From: Pinus tabuliformis | Lineage: Eukaryota; Streptophyta; Pinopsida; Pinales; Pinaceae | Length of the DNA: 64,000 bases | Assembly: GCA_031772625.1 (NCBI GenBank) | Contig: CM062810.1 | Coordinates: 457,441,731 to 457,505,730, forward strand | Direction: 5' to 3' | Shown: positions 12,294-24,386 of the stretch, piece after piece | Layout of the letters: the number at the start of each line of letters is the position of its first letter | Position numbering within the stretch: the stretch's first letter is position 1 | Notes under the pieces: model-generated | What the model was told of the DNA's origin: nothing | Databases searched by the model: none | The model's input: the letters and a program-made list of their open reading frames with translations, nothing else | Made by a program: the position numbers and the translations under genes

Positions 12294-13856
12294 ATGGACG
12301 CGCCCCTAGGAGGGGCGGCATCAGCCCCCCCTCTTCATTCAGGCATACTTTCTGACAATCCTCAATTCACATATTCTCGGTCTACGGAAGAGGATCTTCC
12401 AGGGAAAGATCAGGGCTCAGGACTTGACATCGGTGAAAATGGGGACACAGAGGCACGCGATGCGACTGCCAATGACAAAAATGCAAATCAAAAGTCCCCA
12501 GCGTCACAGCCAAAGGCGTCTTCAGTAACCTGCATTCCAAAAACTATAGAAAGAATCAAAATCGACCTCCCCAGTCAAAGAATCAACAACAAGATCCAAT
12601 TCATGAAGGATCATGCCTTAATAGGCAAGTTCCTTGGATTCTGGCCAACGGAAAAGGCCCTGCATGGCTGGATCGCTTCTAAATGGAAGCCTAAAGGACA
12701 AGTCACTTTGTAGCTAGGCCCCAAAGGCTTCTTCACTGCAACTTTCAACTGCCTGGAGGACAAAACTCGCGTATTTGAGGGAGGCCCGTATTTCTTTAAC
12801 TCCTCAGGTCTGTACCTTCGAGAATGGAAAGAAAGATTCAACCCTGATAAAGAAGATTTCAGCTGGGCTCCAGTATGGATACGCTTGTACTCCCTGCCTC
12901 TGGAATACTGGAACGAGGAGACGCTAATGGACATAGGCAACAGTCTGGGAGCCTTCATCAAAGTTGCTGAGGAAACCAAAAATCGAAGATACACCTCATA
13001 CACCAGGATCTGTGTTCAAATGCACCTGACCAAAGCTCTTGCAGACTCGGTAAGTCTTTTTCATGATGACTATGAATGGATCCAAACTATAGATTATGAG
13101 CACATTCCTTTTCGTTGTCGAAAATGCCATGAACATGGCCATCTGTTTAGGGATTTTCCCTTAAAATTTCAACCCAAAACCCTAGCCGTTGATCCTAGCA
13201 AAGAATCTGAGGGGTTTACAAGAGTTCCCAGCCGACGTAGGCATGCAAAGAAAAACCCAGCAAGCTCAAATACTCCAGAAAACAAGAACAGATTCATCCT
13301 TCTTTCTTCTCAAGAAAATACAGAGGATAATCATGCTGCCCCTCCAGACATCCCTCCCCCATCCATTTCCTCCCTGAATCCAAAGGCCTCTCTGCCATCC
13401 TCCTCTAAGGACGCCTCCAAATCTCCCAACTCGACATCATCGGGACCAAATAGACCAAAGATCGCCAAACAATCTTCTACAATGGAGCTAGATGCAGCTT
13501 TAGCCCTTAGTTTGCAAGATAACACTACAGAAGAAAATCAGAACACTTCGACAAAGATGGATGAGGATCCAGAGAGCATAAGCTTGGAAGGCCTAGACAT
13601 CCTCAAACTGGAAACAGCATGCAAACAAAAAGAATACAATACAATTCCCCCCTGGGAAATTGATAGACTGGAAGGAGTTCTAACCAGGGCTCAGCATAAC
13701 AAGTGTTTAGGTATCCAAGTCAGAAGTCCATGGGATGGAAGGAAGATCTTGAAAGGTACAAAGAAAGGGGGCGCAAAACGGATCGGAAAGAACCATTATT
13801 CTAGGAGAAATGCTTATGGAATCTGGGAGATTCCCCAAGCTGACAAAGTTCTATAA
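12294..13856 (+). pseudogene. LINE ORF1 protein (DUF4283 / CCHC), one internal stop
   Basis: This is a nucleic-acid-binding protein that packages the LINE transcript. The frame opens at ATG 12,294 (context TCCATGGA) and spans 521 codons to TAA at 13,854, interrupted only by TAG at 12,711-12,713. After a low-complexity N-terminus the DUF4283-type fold runs from about residue 90 to 250 (stretch FEGGPYFFNSSGLYLREW). The zinc knuckle CRKC-HEHGH lies at 13,116-13,142, but the last ligand position (13,155-13,157) is TTT, Phe instead of Cys, so the knuckle is probably disabled. A Ser/Pro-rich tail follows. ORF2 begins 21 bp downstream in the same frame. Confidence 0.88.
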
Positions 13857-13877
13857 AACCAAACCCCATTGTTCCTC

Positions 13878-16800
13878 ATGAAGCTTATTTCATGGAACGT
13901 GAGAGGGCTAAATAGCCCCTCAAAACATAGAATGCTAAAAAACATCATCCAGCAAGAAAAACCCACACTAGTTTTTCTTCAAGAAACAAAAAGTAATAGC
14001 ACTGTTATAGAAAGGATTCTTAATAAAGTCTGGAACGGAAGTTGTTCAGTATCAGTAGACGCATCAGGGGCTTCAGGTGGGTTGGCAATTTTATGGAACT
14101 CGCAAGTACTCAACCTTCAGGACTTCCATGCTTCTCATTTCCTCATTCAGGCAACCTTTCATCTCATAGGAACAAACATTCACGATCATCTCTCTAACGT
14201 TTATTTTCCGCAAAACATACAACAAAAATTGGATCTTCTAGATACACTCACAGCCCTCAACTCCAACAGGCAATTTCCCCTATGGATTGGCGGCGGCGAC
14301 TTCAACATTATCACAGCCTTGGAGGAGAAAAAAGGAGGTAGATCGAAGCTAGACAGCGACAGTAGTGGCTTCAAAGACTTCATTCAAAGCAATCAATTAA
14401 TGGACATGCAGACCTCAAATGGTATATACACCTGGACAAACAAACGGAGAGGATCTCAGCATATTGCATCCAGGCTGGATCGCTTCCTCATCTCGGATAA
14501 TGCCATACACTTGGGCGGGGACTTTCATGCATCAATCGTGCCTCAAGCAGGATCCGACCATTGGCCCATCATGTTACAATGGACGCGCCCAGGCACTAAG
14601 AGTAACAGACCATTTCGATTTGAAGCCTTTTGGTTCTCAAATCCCAACTTTAAAAAAGTGGTCAATGAAGCTTGGAAATCCTATATTCCACCGGAGGGAG
14701 CAAAAATGTTCCAGTTTCAATAAAAATTAAAGAACCTCAAACAAGTTCTAAAAGTCTGGAATCGGACTCAGTTTGGCAACATCCTTGAGCATCGAAAACA
14801 GCTGGAGCAGCAAATGTGTTCACTCCAACAGAACATAATCCTGGAGGGAAGGACAGACGAGCATGCGCAACAAGAGCAGACCCTCTTGACAGCCATTGAA
14901 GAACGCAGGCGGCAAGAAGAGATCCTGTGGAGACAAAAGTACAGAATCTGGTGGCTTAAGGAAGGGGAGAAAAACACAAAAATTTTCAACAAATCGACCA
15001 TCCAAAGAAGAATGCACAATAATATAGCCTTCATCAATAATCGACAAGGGGAAAGATTAGAAGCGCATGAAGACATGGAAAAGGAATTCAAAGAGCACTT
15101 TCAGGAAATTCTTAAGGAACCACCAGGGAGTAGAGAGCAAGCCATAAGCTCAATTACGCAGCACATCCCAAAGATAATTACGGAGGACCACAACAACAAG
15201 CTGCTCCAACCCATCTCTAAGCAGGAAGTGGAAGAGGCCATGGCCCAACTCAAGGATGGCAAGGCACCTGGTCCCGACGGTTTCACCGCCAACTTCTTTC
15301 ATGAGTTCTGGGAGCTTATCAATACAGAGGTTTGGGAATTAGTGGAGGAATCCAGATCAATGCACTGGATTCTACCATCCCTAAACGCCACTTTTCTAGC
15401 GCTTATTCCGAAAGGGGATGAGCCAAATACGCCAGACAAATACAGGCCAATTGCATTGTGTAATGTCATCTACAAACTCATATCAAAAATACTAGCGAAC
15501 AGGCTCAAACCTCTTCTCCCTCTTCTTATATCGCCAGAGAAAACTGGATACGTAGAAGGGCGCCAGATAATGGACGGAATCATCCTTTCAAATGAGGTAA
15601 TCCATTCACTGAAGCTTCTCAAAAAGCCAGGTATGATTCTTAAGCTAGATCTATCCAAAGCTTTTGATAAACTAAGTTGGACCTATATACATCAGATGTT
15701 ATTGGCTTTTGGTTTCAATGCAACCTGGACAAGGTGGATCATGAATCTCATCTCCTCTCCTTGTTTTTCGATCCTGCTCAATGGTTCACCCTCTGCGCCC
15801 TTCCGTCCTTCCCGAGGTATCCGACAAGGGGACCCCCTTTCCCCCTTCCTTTTTGTTCTCATGGCAGAGGGTCTCAGTCGTCTGCTTCACTCGGCTATCT
15901 CTTCTCACTCCCTAAAGGGCATACCTCTCCATGGTCTCCAGCCCATATCCCACCAGCAGTTTGTAGACGACACTATGCTATTTGGCCACCCATCCACTCA
16001 AGAAGCCACAGCCTTTAAGTCCCTGCTCTCTCTCTTCTCTGAAGCCTCCGGGACCTCCATCAATGCGTCCAAATCCCAGCTTTTCTTCTTTAACACCCCC
16101 GCTTCCACTCAAAGGAACATTGCCAGGATTCTCGGATTCACTATAGTTGTGCTTCCTTCGAAATACCTGGGAGCTCCCTTGATTGATTCTGCTTTAAAAC
16201 ATGCCTCCTGGAGAACTCTACTAGACAAGCTGGAAACCAGACTCTCCTCTTGGACCTACCGCTCGCTCAATATTGCTAGCAGACTCATCCTAATCAAATC
16301 AGTTCTTCAAGCGATGCCTCTTTATCTCTTTTCTATACTGGCCGCGCCCAAATGGGTTCTCAAAACCATTCGCAATCTTCAGAGAAATTTTCTCTGGGGA
16401 TCCTCTGGTCTTAATAGGAAATGGGCTCTTGTTAACTGGAAAGAGGTCTGTCAGCCTAAATATGCAGGTGGATTAGGACTAAGGGATCCCCTTCAAAGCA
16501 ACAATACTATGGGAGCCTGAATCTGGTGGAACTGGATCTCCAAACCTCATATACCTTGGGCACGGTTATGGCAAGCAAAATATGCGCCAGGCAGTCAATG
16601 GGACGATCTTATCAGAATCAGCACCACCACTCCAGGCTCTCTGATATGGAATGCCGCCAAATTACATAGCACCTTCATCCAAGAGCACTGTTTCTGGGAA
16701 ATTCATTCAGGAACCTCAGCTAGATTCTGGGAGGACTCCTGGCAACAACTCCCAAAACTAGCCTCACTCTTTCACAAACCCATTTGGCAAACTTCTTTGC

Positions 16801-18185
16801 AGCAAAAGGCTCTCATCCATGTCCATCAATTCTGGCAGCAGCAAACAACACAAGGTTTTCGACAGTGGAAATCATCTAGTACCTGGGAGGTAAACTGGCA
16901 AGGGGAAACCTACACAGAGATCAATCAGGAGCTAAATCATAGAAGAATCAAACACTCGGCTCAATAGGACAAGCTACGATGGGGACACACGCCGAAAGGA
17001 ATGTTTACCACTAAGGAAGCGTATCAGCTACGCTATCCACCCACGCAAGCAGAAAAGGATCAGCTCTGGGACAAGGTATGGCAACCAGGAAATTGGCCCA
17101 AGGTGTCCACCTTTTTATGGCTCTTGAGCAAACGGCGAATCCTGACCTGGGACAACTTGCAAAAGCGGGGATTCATTGGACCCTCGAGATGCCCCAACTG
17201 CAATTGCAGCTCTGAATCCATCGTGCATCTCATGGAAACCTGTCCTTTAGCTACTCAATTGTGGGAAAGAACTAACCAATGCAATAGAAGATCAGGCAAT
17301 CGACCGGGAGACATCACAGATACCATCAGAAACTGGCCAAAGCAACCTTTCCAAAGTCCCCTCCTCAACGCTCTGTGGAATCTCACGCCGGGCTTCATCT
17401 ACTGGATTCTTTGGAAGGAAAGGAACAACAGAGTTTTCAACAGCATCAGCAGGCCAGCAGACGCTCTATGGCTTCTTCTCAAGCAAAACATCCAAGAAAC
17501 TCTGGCAACTAGACAATGGCAAGACTCGGACCTGCCAGACTCCCCTCAGGAATGCCTCATTTTGAATGCATGGAACTTGGACCTCACTTTTATGGCTCTG
17601 GCCAAATCCAAACCCCCGTCGAATTCCGCCTCTCCCATCATCTGGTCCCCTCCAGCCTCCAACTCTTATAAATTGAATTTTGACGGGGCAGCCAAAGGCA
17701 ATCCTGGGCCGGCTGGTTTTGGCGGTGTCTTTAGGAACGAAATGGGCACAGTTTTACACATTTATCATGGTACAATTGGCAATGACACCAATAACGCTGC
17801 AGAGCTGGAAGGATTATGGACAGGTATCTGTATAGCAGAACAAAACAACTTTTTCCCTCTTGAGGTAGAAGGGGACTCTCTCATCCTAATATCAGCAGTC
17901 ACAAAGATTCAAACAGGTACCTCGGCAGCTAAGATCGCCTCAAGCTGGAGGCTGCTCAGTAGAATGGAACAAATTGAGGAATGGCTCAGAAACCCCTGGA
18001 GCATCACCTTTAAGCACATAAGGCGCACTGCCAACAAAGTAGCAGATAGACTAGCAAATCAGGGAGTCGACCAGCAACAACCTTTTTTCTCAGGCCCTCT
18101 AAGTGACTCAGATGATGCACAACTCCGACATGAATGTTCTTCTTTGGCACAACAGGACTATTCTCCCCCGGATGCGGGTGAATAG
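13878..18185 (+). pseudogene. LINE ORF2 (EN-RT-zf-RNase H), three internal stops
   Basis: This is the retrotransposition polyprotein. The ATG chosen is 13,878, giving the usual start MKLISWNVRGLN; the frame runs 1,436 codons to TAG/TGA-type end at 18,185 with no frameshift. The apurinic endonuclease domain has WNVRGLN, LQET, GDFN (about 14,299) and SDHWP (about 14,552). The reverse transcriptase has KAPGPDG, GYVEGRQ, RGIRQGDPLSP and the catalytic FVDD at 15,960-15,971. A zf-RVT module lies at about 17,000-17,270. RNase H runs from about 17,670 to 18,055 with FDGA, AAELEGL, EGDS and NKVADRLA. Nonsense codons are TAA 14,721, TGA 16,518 and TAG 16,965. Catalytic residues appear retained. Confidence 0.93.
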
Positions 18186-19524
18186 ATGTCATACAGGTAC
18201 TATTCCGGCGTGGAGGAGGGGTGCGTGGCCTTCCGCAAGCGCCAGTTGTTACAGACGCAGGTGGGCGACATGGGCTCACACAAACCATTTAATGGCAGCA
18301 TTAATGCTGCCCCTCCCAGAGTTAACGCTATATGCAATGGTGCTTGGACTATTTACCCACCAGGCTTCTCCTCTGTGCGTATTCAGACTTAGCAAGATTG
18401 CAGCTCCAGGCTGCACCTCTTCCGCCAACTCCCTCATCCGCCGGTCGTCTCCTCTGAATCAATGTGCTCGGTCTCCACCTTATGCAGTAGGCTTTCTCCT
18501 CAATCGTTCACTTGTCATTCCCTCTGCGCTTTTCGATCCAGTTCGTGGCAAGATGCTAAGGGAGCGACCTAGAATGGGTTGCAGAAGAGGTAGTTACCGC
18601 GGTCGTGGCTCCCGCCAGACCTCTTCAACCACCTCGTAACCTTCCTCGGACGCCTCGGAGTTCTGCTGCCACATATACCCGGCCACCAGAAGCGGCAGAG
18701 GCAGAGGAAGGGGGCATTCAATAGTGGAACTCTGCGCGCACTACTCTCATACGCACACTGCCCATTTTCGCATTCCTTGCTCACTGGGAAATTCTTCCTT
18801 TATTGTTTCAGTTTCTGTTGAAATGTGTGAGGCAACGGTCAGCTCAAGGGAGGTTAATCCTGAGGCTCCCCCGCAGCAGAGAATGGCTAATCAAAGTGTC
18901 AACCAGCGCCACGACTCAGGAGGTTTGCACACTACGCAGATTAAGGCAGAGGCCGGCCCAAGTGCGCCCGCGGGAGGTGACCCTTCAAGCTCTGCTGCTC
19001 GTCACTCTGACTCAAAAGATTCAGACCAATTTGGGTGCAGAGTAGTTGAAGAACAACCATCAACCTCGGAAGATGATTGATCCTGCCTGCGCCTTCAGTT
19101 TTATGGTTGGTCAGTTGACAAAGAAAGTTGCTTGTTATCTCGTTGATTATGGTCTCAGTCCTTTTTACTTGATGATCGCTCCTATGAAGCAGTGTTTTTC
19201 TTATATGTTAGTGTCTGTTAAATTTTATGCTTATGGTGGTACTTGTCCAAGTACCAGATGCGCGCACGTCTATCCTGGCTACTGTATGGGTCAGTTTTTA
19301 GTTGCAGTCCAGATCAATTTTGATAAGGTCAATGTCAAGTTTTGGAATTTCATGCTCTCCGAGACAGTTATTCCTGATGCAAATCATTATGTAGGTTCTC
19401 GGTTAGGCAAGTTAAGAGTCTTTTGTAAGAATGCCAAATCCATGGCTAGAACTCTTGTGGCCTCGGCCTCTTTGTAATATTATTTTGTATCAATATAGGA
19501 GTAGACTAATTGAGAAAAAAAAAA
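18186..19524 (+). other. LINE 3' UTR and tail
   Basis: About 1.3 kb without a recognisable protein. It ends TTTTGTATCAATATAGG...GAGAAAAAAAAAA, resembling the TTTGTA...TATCAATA ends of plant LINEs. Open frames within it, such as 19,046-19,477, look like chance frames of a GC-richer UTR. Confidence 0.75.
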
Positions 19525-19600
19525 TTACTTTGAGAAAGTAATTTTTAAAATTCTTAAAACACTAATCACCCCCCTCTTAGTATTTTCCTCATTTCTAACA
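19525..19600 (+). mobile_element. Copia LTR fragment, part 2
   Basis: The right TSD copy (19,525-19,538) is followed by the end of the interrupted LTR: ACCCCCCTCTTAGTATTTTCC... to CTAACA at 19,600. The priming site follows directly. Confidence 0.85.
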
Positions 19601-19602
19601 AT

Positions 19603-19614
19603 TGGTATCAGAGC
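19603..19614 (+). promoter_or_regulatory. Second Copia primer-binding site
   Basis: TGGTATCAGAGC, identical to the site at 9,054, placed two bases after the CTAACA LTR end. Confidence 0.88.
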
Positions 19615-19674
19615 CAAGTTCCTTCTATAATAGTTTAATAATTGGACGGTATATCTGAGATCATGTTTAGCTAG

Positions 19675-20280
19675 TATGGAAGTCACACCAATAAGGCTCC
19701 TATCATTACCAGAACAAATTATGCATTCTATAAGCTAAGGATGAGGATTTACTTACAATATCTTGGTGCAAATGTCTAAGAAATAATGTGAAATGGCTAT
19801 GCAAAGGCAACTGTCATGATTGGCAAATGTGATAAGCTTGAGTTCACTTTTAATGTTAAAGAAATGAATGCACACCATGTTGGATTTCTTGAATATGAAT
19901 TGGTAAAAATTATGAAATGAACCACTACCAAGGCAATATAGGACAAGATGAGTAGTTTCTATGAAGGCGATAATAAAGTAAAGAAGGATAAACTTCAAGG
20001 CTACAAAATGAAGATTGAATATTTAAAGATGCATGAGGATGAGGAAATAGCTAAATTCCTCCTTCGAGTGGGTGAAATAGTCAACACACTAAGAGGACTT
20101 GATGAAACAATAAAAAAATCATTTGTAGTTCAAAACGTGTTGAGTTCACTCCCTGCAAGATTTAATTCCAAGGTGTGAGCCATTGAGGAAATGCCAAAGA
20201 TCAACACTCTAACGTTGGATAATTGCATGGAATGCTAACAACCTATCAAATGAGGACTTCAAAAGGTAGAACTACATCAA
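19675..20280 (+). pseudogene. Second Copia gag fragment
   Basis: Closely related to the gag at 9,127-9,770, including YEGDNKVKKDKLQ and EEIAKFLLRVGEIVN. It shares two in-frame stops with the first copy (TGA at 19,789 and TAG at 19,939), plus its own stop near 20,177. It ends abruptly at about 20,280, where an internal deletion joins it to the end of the integrase region. Confidence 0.82.
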
Positions 20281-22120
20281 TTGCTAAGTTTTATGCAAGA
20301 GAAGATGAAGGAATATTTCTAGGATATTCAACTAAGAGCAAAGTTTATAGATGTTACAATAAAATATTAGGAAAAATAGTTGACAACATTGTTGTAAGAG
20401 TGGATGATTATATTCCTCTCAAAGGAAAGATACCAACATATATCAGCTCGAATGAACAAGTCAACAATTATTATGATGATGAACAACTTGAAGTAGAAGT
20501 CAATGAAGAGGCAGAGAGCCCCCATCCAAAATATCCCTCAAGGTATGTACAAAAACATTATCTTTCGAATCATGTTGTTTGCAATTTTGATGTAGGAATA
20601 AAAACTAAAAGAAGAGTGATGAATCTCACCCAATCAAGCACATGTTGCTATGTTGTCTATGGTTGAGCAAAATATTTCTCTCAAGAAAGCCAAGATGAAT
20701 ATTGGGTGAACATTATGAATGAAGAACTAGATCAAATTAAGAAAAATCACACTTGGAAATTTGGTTCGAAGAAAAAAAAAAAAAAATTGGCACCAAATGA
20801 TTCTTCTGCAATAAATTAAATGAGGATGGCTAAGTGGTGAGAAATAAGGCTAGATTAATATACAAAGTCTATGCTTAGGTTCAAGGTTTAGATTTCGATG
20901 AAACTTTTGATCTTGTTGCCATTTTAGAGGCTGTCAAAATGTTTTTGGTATTAGCTAGTCACAAAAAGTTCAAGGTATAAAAAGTTCAAGGTATATCAAA
21001 TGGATGTGAAATCATCTCGCATGAATGGTGAGCCTAAGGAAGAGATTTACATTGAACAACCAAAAGGTTTTCAGTTGTCAGACAAATTTGAGGAAGTATG
21101 TAGGTTGAAAAATGAATTATATGGACTTAAACAAGCACCTAGGGCATGATATTCTAGATTAGATAAATATCTTTTACAACATGGATTAAAAAAAGGAGCA
21201 ATTAACAAGAACTTGTATATCGAATCTGAAAATGAGCATCTTTTAAATGTTGTTGTTTATGTTGATGACATCATTTTTGGTAGTGATGCAGATGCACTTA
21301 GTCAAAAGTTTGTAGTTAATATGAAAGTTGAATTTGAAATTTCCATGCTGGGGGAACATTCATTCTTTCTTAATTTACAAATTACACAATCAGCAAGAGG
21401 GGTATTCATCTCCCAGGAAAATTTCCTCAAAGAAGTGTTGAAGAAATTTGGAATGGAAGAATTCTCACTTGTCAATACTGCAATGGTCACTGGATTTAAG
21501 CTCAACAAAGATGATGAGTCACATGAGGTAGATCAAACAATGTACATGTAGATCAAACAATGTACATGTCATTAATAGGCGACCTCTTATATTTAACATC
21601 TAGGCTATACCAAACATTATTCAAGTTGTTGATGTTGTTTATATATATCAATCAACCCCTAATAAAAGCATATCTTAGCAACCAAAATAATATTAAGATA
21701 TTTGATAGCTACAATGGATTATGGGTTATGGTATCCACGATGTAAAAAAAATTCATTAACTGCATATATAGATGTTGATTGGGCTAGAAATATAGATAAT
21801 ATGAAAAGCACAAGTCGAGGTGATTTCCATCTTGGAGAGTGCTTAATGGCTCTGTTGAGTAAAAAGAAAACCTCTATCTCTATTTCTATTGTTGAAGTCA
21901 AGTACATTGCAGTTGCAACTAGTTTCACTTAGATTTTGGGGATGAAGCAAATCTTATAGGATATGAAGACAACTTATTCAAATCCTATTCCCATTATTCA
22001 TGATAACATGAGTGCTATTAACATATTTAAGAATCTTGGTCTACATTCAAAAACCAATCATATTCCCATTTTCTTAGAGAACAAATTGCCAATTAATTTT
22101 TGAGGTTGGAGTATATTTCC
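20281..22120 (+). pseudogene. Copia pol remnant (integrase end, RT, RNase H)
   Basis: The start reads EGIFLGYSTKSKVYRCYN, the conserved stretch at the end of the Copia integrase region, fused in frame to gag. Reverse transcriptase follows: QMDVKS near 20,998, YGLKQAPRA near 21,120, and the catalytic YVDD at 21,258-21,269. RNase H follows with a DVDWA motif near 21,770 and the typical LLSKKKTSISIS segment. Several frameshifts and stops break it. Protease, the integrase core and zinc finger are gone, so the copy cannot be active. Confidence 0.85.
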
Positions 22121-22642
22121 ACAAAAGAAAAAGTTGTTGACATCTTTACCAAGCCTCTTTCTTGAGAAGCTTTTGAGTATTTAAGTCAGAAGTTGGGAGT
22201 AGTTTCTCTCTCCTCTCTTAACTGACCTTCTTCACAATAAAATAGGACAATTGTCCAAATAAGTGCAGGGATATATGAATATTCATAAATCTTAGGGTGA
22301 GTTAGCAGGTGTGCAGGAGTAGAATAAACTTAGGGGGAGTTCCTAAACCCATTGCCATTGATGTCAAAGGGGGTGAGTGAGAAAACATTATCATGATGTG
22401 ATGCCTTGTGTAAATTGATATGAAGATATTAAGGGGGAGAGGAAGAAAACATTTTCAAGGTATGATGCAATATGGTTATTGGTTTCTCAAAAGCAAAGGG
22501 GGAGAGTGACCAAAACAATGAAATTGGAGAATGTGAAACTAGTAATAGGATTAATTAGCCAAGTGATGGAGTTTCAATCAATGAATTGCAATTTTTGGTA
22601 GCAATCTTTGTTGGTATTTTCATTAATGTCAGATGGAGAGAT
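22121..22642 (+). other. Copia 3' untranslated region with polypurine tracts
   Basis: Repeated purine-rich runs (AAGGGGGAGAGG near 22,430; AAAGGGGGAGAG near 22,495; AGATGGAGAG just before the LTR) are typical of the pre-LTR region. The tract directly at the LTR boundary is degraded. Confidence 0.6.
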
Positions 22643-24386
22643 TGTTGAGAAAAGTGTTGTCATTGATGTCAATGGAACATGTGAATACAGGTTTGGGGGG
22701 GTTTTGTTGATGATTATTACTGATGAGATGTAGCTTATATTTGAAGGCATATGTTCTATAGGTAAATTGTTCAAATGCTCTTGCAAATACCTTTCTAATG
22801 ATATATGACACTTGCTAAAACTTCCAAGGACTGGGGAGAAAAAGTGTATTGAAGTGAAGGCGAGTTTGGCAGTAAGAGAAGGATTCAATCAATCTAAGGA
22901 ACTTGAGAAGTCCTTGGTGAAAATAGGTTAGTGCATGGAAAAAGAGTCAGATTCCAGATTCATACAAACTTATTAAGCAAGTGAAAAGTATTCAAAAACT
23001 TCTGTGTCTAGATAATTCAAGGGTTTAATTATTATTTCAGATCTTGGTTAATGTGTGAGAGAGAGATGTCTCAAGGTTCCCAAAGAGTGAATTTTTTCAT
23101 GAAGGTTGAGATATCCGAACATCTAGGTATCCGAGGGTTGCGCAAAGCAACCATTTTGACAAAATTCCAGATCCAGACTTCCATTGAAGGTATTTTAGGT
23201 CATAGTTTCGAGTGCTTGTGTTTTCGTATTGAAGGGTGTATTTAGGCATCTGGGCCTGTTGAAGACATGGAAAAGAGTTGCGAAGGGAATGCCCAAATAC
23301 TAGATTTCGAGTAGAAATAGTTGAAGGTCAAGTTTTGAATTCTAATCATAGTTCCATTTGGAGGAAATTTGATTCATCTAGCTCATCTAACTATCTGGTG
23401 ATCTGAGACCATGCATATAGACATTCAATCCAAAAATAAAGTGAACCAAATACCAGATTTTATGAAACGAACATGTTAGGCACTATAGGGCCGAACATTG
23501 CTTATAGCCTATGGTTTTTTAGAGTAAAGGTGTTATAAAAAACAAAGGTGCTAAAGCAAATTTTCCATTCTACAAAATTTGGCATTTGATCACCAAAACT
23601 AGAAAAGAATAACTACAGTCCAAACTCCAAATTTGGAAAAACAAGCTGAAGAATTTAGAGTTATGTTTTTAACAGGGAATGTAAAATGTGTTATTCATAT
23701 GCAGACAAAGAATAAAAATTATTGAATCATGAGTTAACTAATTGAACAATTAAAGGATGTAGAGATGAGAGTGGTTGAAGCAACATTGAGGAAAACAACT
23801 AATCTAAAATAGATATGAAACCTAACTACAAGCTAAAATTTAAAATGAAAATCAACTAAGAATAGAAGTAGGAACAACATTGAAGAGAAAAGACATGAAA
23901 AAAGACATAGATGTGTGTGTTGGGATGAAGAGTAGATTTGAGAAGGAGAAATCGATGAGGTAATGTCTTATGAAAAAGAAGCCTCAAACACGAGTTTGAA
24001 AATTTATGAAAGAAGGATTTGAAAGGTTGTGCAGGTAGGTACTTGCATAACAAAGATTTGGTACTTCCTTCAGGTTGTTTCCTATAAAAATCAACAAGTT
24101 GGTCCTTGCAAAAGAAAAAGGAGGTTGGAGCATTTTGTAATATGTAATCAACACAAATTTATGTAATTTCAAGTTGAAGCTTTATTTTGCATCATAATCA
24201 AAGAGAAATTGTGGATTTTTGTGGTTGGGTTTCCACGTTAATATCTTGTGTCCAGACACTATTAGATTGGTATGATGTTATTTATTATTGTGTAGGTGAG
24301 TACTCTTACTTTGAGCAAATACTTTTTTAAATTGTTAAAATACCAATTTATCGTCCCTCTTAGTATTTTCTTAGTTCTCTAATACA
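22643..24386 (+). mobile_element. Copia 3' LTR
   Basis: It starts TGTTGAGAAAAG and ends near CTAATACA at 24,386, about 1,744 bp, matching the first LTR in length and order. Divergence from 7,311-9,051 is visibly high, so the complex is old. Confidence 0.83.

Larger units (their letters stand above)
12132..19524 (+). mobile_element. Full-length plant LINE (L1 clade)
   Basis: The 7.4-kb element has a 5' UTR, ORF1, ORF2, a long 3' UTR and an A-rich tail (19,514-19,524), bounded by a perfect 14-bp duplication. Domain order is DUF4283-like plus zinc knuckle (ORF1), then endonuclease, reverse transcriptase, zf-RVT and RNase H (ORF2), the usual architecture of plant L1 elements with RNase H. It landed within a Copia LTR. 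Both frames are free of frameshifts and carry only four nonsense codons, so the insertion is fairly young but this copy is not autonomous. Confidence 0.95.

Noticed and set aside
14201-15292. Minus-strand ORFs within LINE ORF2
   Set aside because: Antisense shadows of the strongly coding plus strand.
18010-18784. Several overlapping frames on both strands after LINE ORF2
   Set aside because: Shadows of the RNase H region and GC-richer 3' UTR.
19046-19477. 143-codon open frame in the LINE 3' UTR
   Set aside because: It follows the ORF2 stop, has no domain, and sits between ORF2 and the A-tail; taken as a chance frame.
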